Source of the DNA: an uncultured Alphaproteobacteria bacterium
GTDB taxonomy: Bacteria > Pseudomonadota > Alphaproteobacteria > UBA7985 > CAJQQZ01
Assembly (NCBI GenBank): GCA_905480445.1
Contig: CAJQQJ010000137.1
Location: 1-7,744, forward strand
DNA: 7,744 bases
Direction: 5' to 3'
The notes under the pieces were generated by a model, which saw only the letters and a program-made list of their open reading frames with translations, did not search any database and was not told the DNA's origin. Below are positions 4,760-7,744 of the stretch, one piece after another. Position numbers and translations under genes: made by a program. Position 1 is the stretch's first letter. Every line of letters starts with the position of its first letter.

Positions 4760-6655
4760 ATGGGTAAAGTAATTGGTATCGACCTTGGTACAACGAACTC
4801 TTGTGTCGCCGTTATGGAAGGCAAAGAGCCGAAGGTAATTGAGAACGCGGAGGGTACTCGTACCACGCCGTCTATTGTCGCCTTTTCCGGTAGTGGAGAG
4901 CGCCTTGTCGGACAACCTGCAAAGCGTCAAGCCGTCACTAATCCTACCAACACTTTGTTTGCGATCAAGCGTTTGATCGGTCGCCGTTTCGACGATCCGC
5001 TGACCAAAAAAGACATGGATATGGTGCCTTACAATATCGTTAAGGCAGACAACGGTGATGCCTGGGTTCAGGCGGCGGATGAAAAGTATAGCCCGTCACA
5101 AATTTCTGCATTCATTCTGCAAAAGATGAAAGAAACTGCGGAGTCCTATCTTGGTGAAGATGTGACTGAGGCTGTTATTACAGTGCCTGCTTACTTTAAC
5201 GATGCTCAACGCCAAGCAACGAAAGATGCAGGTAGGATCGCTGGTCTTGAAGTGAAGCGTATCATCAACGAGCCAACAGCGGCTGCGATGGCATATGGTC
5301 TTGATAAGAAAGGCGAAGGCTTGATCGCAGTTTACGATCTAGGCGGCGGTACTTTCGACGTATCCGTTCTTGAAATCGGCGACGGTGTCTTTGAAGTAAA
5401 GTCAACCAACGGTGATACTTTCCTTGGTGGTGAAGACTTTGATAACCGCATCATCGAATATCTTGTCGCTGAGTTTAAGAAAGAAAATGGTGTTGACCTT
5501 AAGGGTGACAGCATGGCCTTGCAGCGTCTGAAAGAAGCTGCTGAAAAAGCCAAGATTGAACTCTCATCCTCAATGGAAACAGAGATCAATCTGCCGTTTA
5601 TCACGGCTGACGCTTCTGGTCCAAAACACCTAACCATGAAACTTTCCCGCGCCAAACTAGAATCACTTGTTGATGATCTGATTGAGCGCACGATGGCCCC
5701 GGTTCGTTCAGCGTTGAAAGATGCGGGTGTAAGCGCTGGTGATATCGACGAAGTAATCCTTGTCGGTGGTATGACACGTATGCCGAAGGTTAAAGAGAGC
5801 GTGAAGAAGCTCTTTGGTAAAGACCCACATCAGGGTGTTAACCCTGACGAAGTCGTTGCCATGGGTGCAGCGGTTCAAGGCGGTATCTTCCAAGGTGATG
5901 TGAAGGACGTACTTCTGCTTGACGTGACACCTCTGTCTTTGGGTATTGAGACATTGGGCGGCGTTTTGACTAAGTTGATTGAGCGTAACACAACCATTCC
6001 TACGAAGAAGAGCCAGACCTTCTCTACAGCCGACGACAACCAGACCGCCGTGACTATTCGTGTGTCACAGGGTGAACGCGAAATGGCGGCTGATAACAAG
6101 TTGCTGGGTCAGTTTGATCTCGTAGGCATTCCTGCGGCCCCTCGTGGCATCCCGCAAATTGAAGTGACATTTGATATTGACGCCAACGGCATTGTAAATG
6201 TCTCGGCCAAAGACAAAGGTACTGGTCAAGAACAGCAGATCCGCATTGAGGCTTCTGGTGGTTTGTCAGACAACGAGATTGAGCAGATGGTTAAGGATGC
6301 AGAAGCAAATGCTGCAGACGACGCCAAGCGCAAGGAAATTGTTGAGGCTAGAAACCAGGCTAACTCTTTGATCTACACTGCTGAGAAATCAGTGGCAGAC
6401 GCCAGTGACAAAGTTAGCGATGAGATTAAGCAAGCCGTTGAAGTTGCAGTGGATGATTTGAAAGCTGTTGTCGACGGCGACGATGTTGTTGCGATCAACG
6501 CTAAAACTGAAGCTCTTGCTCAGGCGTCGATGGCCATCGGACAAGCGATGTACGAAGGCACTGAAGGCGATGATGTTGGTGAGCCTTCTGGCGTTGACGA
6601 AGATGTCGTTGATGCTGACTTTGAAGAAGTTCACGACGACGACAAGAACGCTTAA
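4760..6655 (+). CDS. dnaK: Molecular chaperone DnaK (Hsp70)
   Basis: DnaK is the cytoplasmic Hsp70, an ATPase that binds exposed hydrophobic segments of unfolded proteins and works with DnaJ and GrpE. The 631-residue product is full length. The nucleotide-binding domain (about 1-383) shows phosphate motif IGIDLGTTNS (5-14), IINEPTAAAMAYG (168-180), VYDLGGGTFDVSVLEIGDGV (191-210) with Thr198 at the position of the E. coli autophosphorylated Thr199, and the adenosine motif ILVGGMTRMPKV (333-344). The interdomain linker DVLLLDVTPLSLGIET (383-398) leads into the substrate-binding beta domain. A helical lid and an acidic tail ending VVDADFEEVHDDDKNA follow. The start is ATG 4760, behind a loose purine-rich site (AGAGAAGAGA). 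An RpoH-type promoter and a hairpin precede it, and dnaJ follows after 76 bases. Confidence 0.99.
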   Translation: MGKVIGIDLGTTNSCVAVMEGKEPKVIENAEGTRTTPSIVAFSGSGERLVGQPAKRQAVTNPTNTLFAIKRLIGRRFDDPLTKKDMDMVPYNIVKADNGDAWVQAADEKYSPSQISAFILQKMKETAESYLGEDVTEAVITVPAYFNDAQRQATKDAGRIAGLEVKRIINEPTAAAMAYGLDKKGEGLIAVYDLGGGTFDVSVLEIGDGVFEVKSTNGDTFLGGEDFDNRIIEYLVAEFKKENGVDLKGDSMALQRLKEAAEKAKIELSSSMETEINLPFITADASGPKHLTMKLSRAKLESLVDDLIERTMAPVRSALKDAGVSAGDIDEVILVGGMTRMPKVKESVKKLFGKDPHQGVNPDEVVAMGAAVQGGIFQGDVKDVLLLDVTPLSLGIETLGGVLTKLIERNTTIPTKKSQTFSTADDNQTAVTIRVSQGEREMAADNKLLGQFDLVGIPAAPRGIPQIEVTFDIDANGIVNVSAKDKGTGQEQQIRIEASGGLSDNEIEQMVKDAEANAADDAKRKEIVEARNQANSLIYTAEKSVADASDKVSDEIKQAVEVAVDDLKAVVDGDDVVAINAKTEALAQASMAIGQAMYEGTEGDDVGEPSGVDEDVVDADFEEVHDDDKNA

Positions 6656-6679
6656 AGCGTTTATTGATCCACAATGGCG

Positions 6680-6704
6680 AGGAGAGACAGCTTGTCTCTC
6701 CTTT
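6680..6704 (+). terminator. Hairpin between dnaK and dnaJ, possible attenuator
   Basis: AGGAGAGACA (6680-6689) pairs perfectly with TGTCTCTCCT (6693-6702) around a 3-base GCT loop. Only three T (6702-6704) follow before a G, so it would be a leaky terminator at best. A likely role is partial termination, or protection of the dnaK mRNA 3' end after processing, so that more DnaK than DnaJ is made. The stem is seen; the role is inferred. Confidence 0.55.
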
Positions 6705-6731
6705 GTCGTCTCAGCTCTTTAGGCGAAATTT

Positions 6732-7744
6732 ATGGCCAAACGTGATTTTTACGAAGTCTTAGGTGTCTCAAAAGGCGCTTCTGACGGTGAACTCAAAAAA
6801 GCCTATCGCAAGCTCGCGATGCAGCTTCATCCGGATCGCAATCCTGATGACAGTGAAGCAGAGTCCAAATTCAAAGAAATCAATGAAGCCTATGACATCC
6901 TAAAGGATGATCAAAAGAGGGCTGCTTATGATCGTCACGGCCATGCTGCCTTTGAAGGCGGCGGGGGCGGTGGACGCTCTGGTGGTGGTTTTGAAGGCTT
7001 TGGTGACATCTTTGAGGAGATGTTCGGTGACTTCATGGGTGGCGGTGGCCGCTCTAGACGCCAAAGCGCGGGACGTGGTTCAGACCTTCAATACAATCTG
7101 GAAATCACACTAGAAGAAGCTTTCGCTGGAAAGCAGGCGACTTTGGATGTGCCGAGCTCTGTATCTTGTGACGATTGTACGGGATCAGGAGCCGCCAACG
7201 GCTCAGCGCCAACAAGCTGCCAATCTTGCGGTGGGCGTGGCAAAGTCAGAGCGCAGCAGGGCTTCTTTGCCATTGAACGCACGTGCCCAACTTGCCAAGG
7301 TGCCGGTCAGGTCATTTCCGACCCTTGCGGTACTTGCCGAGGGCAGGGACGTACCGAGCAACAGAAATCTCTCTCCGTTAACATCCCGGCGGGTGTTGAC
7401 GATGGTACACGCATTCGATTGTCGGATGAAGGTGAAGCTGGGTTTAGAGGTGGTGCTAACGGTGATCTTTACGTATTCCTCAGCATCAAACCACATCGGA
7501 TTTTTCAAAGAGAGGGATCAGACCTCTTTATGGAGGTGCCAATTCCAATGACAACAGCTGCGCTGGGCGGTTCGATTGAAGTGCCGAACATCGATGGTTC
7601 CAAAGTGCGATTGAACATTCCCGAAGGCTGTCAATCAGGTATGCAATTTCGACTACGCGGCAAAGGGATGACAATTTACAACCACCCTGAAAGGGGCGCT
7701 ATGATTGTCAGAACCAAAATTGAAACACCCGTTAATCTTTCAAA
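6732..7744 (+). CDS. dnaJ: Chaperone protein DnaJ (Hsp40), cut by the right edge
   Basis: DnaJ delivers substrates to DnaK and stimulates its ATPase. The visible 337 residues lack a stop; family members are about 375-385 long, so roughly 40 C-terminal residues are outside the window. The J domain (about 4-70) has KKAYRKLAMQLHPDRNP with the essential His33-Pro34-Asp35. A Gly/Phe-rich linker follows (75-106). The zinc-binding region has four intact CxxCxGxG repeats: CDDCTGSG (146), CQSCGGRG (163), CPTCQGAG (185) and CGTCRGQG (199). The C-terminal substrate-binding domains contain VNIPAGVDDGTRIRL (216-230). This layout makes it a type I J protein. The start ATG has a weak AGG 8 bases upstream. 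It is 76 bases behind dnaK with no separate promoter seen, so it is probably co-transcribed through the intergenic hairpin. Confidence 0.99.
   Translation, partial: MAKRDFYEVLGVSKGASDGELKKAYRKLAMQLHPDRNPDDSEAESKFKEINEAYDILKDDQKRAAYDRHGHAAFEGGGGGGRSGGGFEGFGDIFEEMFGDFMGGGGRSRRQSAGRGSDLQYNLEITLEEAFAGKQATLDVPSSVSCDDCTGSGAANGSAPTSCQSCGGRGKVRAQQGFFAIERTCPTCQGAGQVISDPCGTCRGQGRTEQQKSLSVNIPAGVDDGTRIRLSDEGEAGFRGGANGDLYVFLSIKPHRIFQREGSDLFMEVPIPMTTAALGGSIEVPNIDGSKVRLNIPEGCQSGMQFRLRGKGMTIYNHPERGAMIVRTKIETPVNLS

Noticed and set aside
6907..7551. Open frames on both strands inside dnaJ.
   Set aside because: They are other-frame readings of the Gly-rich and zinc-finger coding region, which is clearly dnaJ.

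Overview
The window looks like an alphaproteobacterial chromosome segment carrying the main heat-shock chaperone locus. The strongest clue is rph (RNase PH) transcribed away from hrcA-grpE, an order typical of alphaproteobacteria, together with an RpoH-like promoter and no CIRCE operator in front of dnaK. The order or genus cannot be resolved from this sequence. All recognisable proteins are full length and typical of their families, except dnaJ, which is cut by the right edge.

Layout, left to right. Positions 1-203 hold no secure gene, only a short plus-strand frame that could be the end of a neighbouring gene. rph lies on the minus strand (204-926). A 134-base divergent spacer with a possible sigma70-type promoter leads into hrcA (1061-2122) and grpE (2166-2774), which end at a strong intrinsic terminator. 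Next comes an unrecognised gene for a charged, probably helical 158-residue protein (2958-3434). Its ribosome-binding site lies inside a predicted 5' hairpin. It converges on a two-gene minus-strand unit: a 61-residue two-helix membrane protein (4365-4550) whose stop codon overlaps the GTG start of a DUF1848-type protein (3499-4368) with a C-terminal CxxxCxxC cysteine cluster. The spacer at 4551-4759 carries a good heat-shock promoter match, then a terminator-like hairpin, then dnaK (4760-6655). A 76-base gap with another hairpin precedes dnaJ (6732 to the edge).

How the genes work together. DnaK (Hsp70), DnaJ (Hsp40, J-domain partner) and GrpE (nucleotide exchange factor) form one ATP-driven folding machine. 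HrcA is the repressor that, in this lineage, usually controls groESL through CIRCE rather than dnaK. RNase PH trims tRNA 3' ends and is a positional rather than functional neighbour. The three genes between grpE and dnaK have no evident chaperone role and split the locus into two transcription units.

Nothing here is a clear new system. The best leads are the occluded ribosome-binding site of the 158-residue gene, the hairpin at the very start of the predicted dnaK transcript, and the coupled membrane protein/DUF1848 pair.
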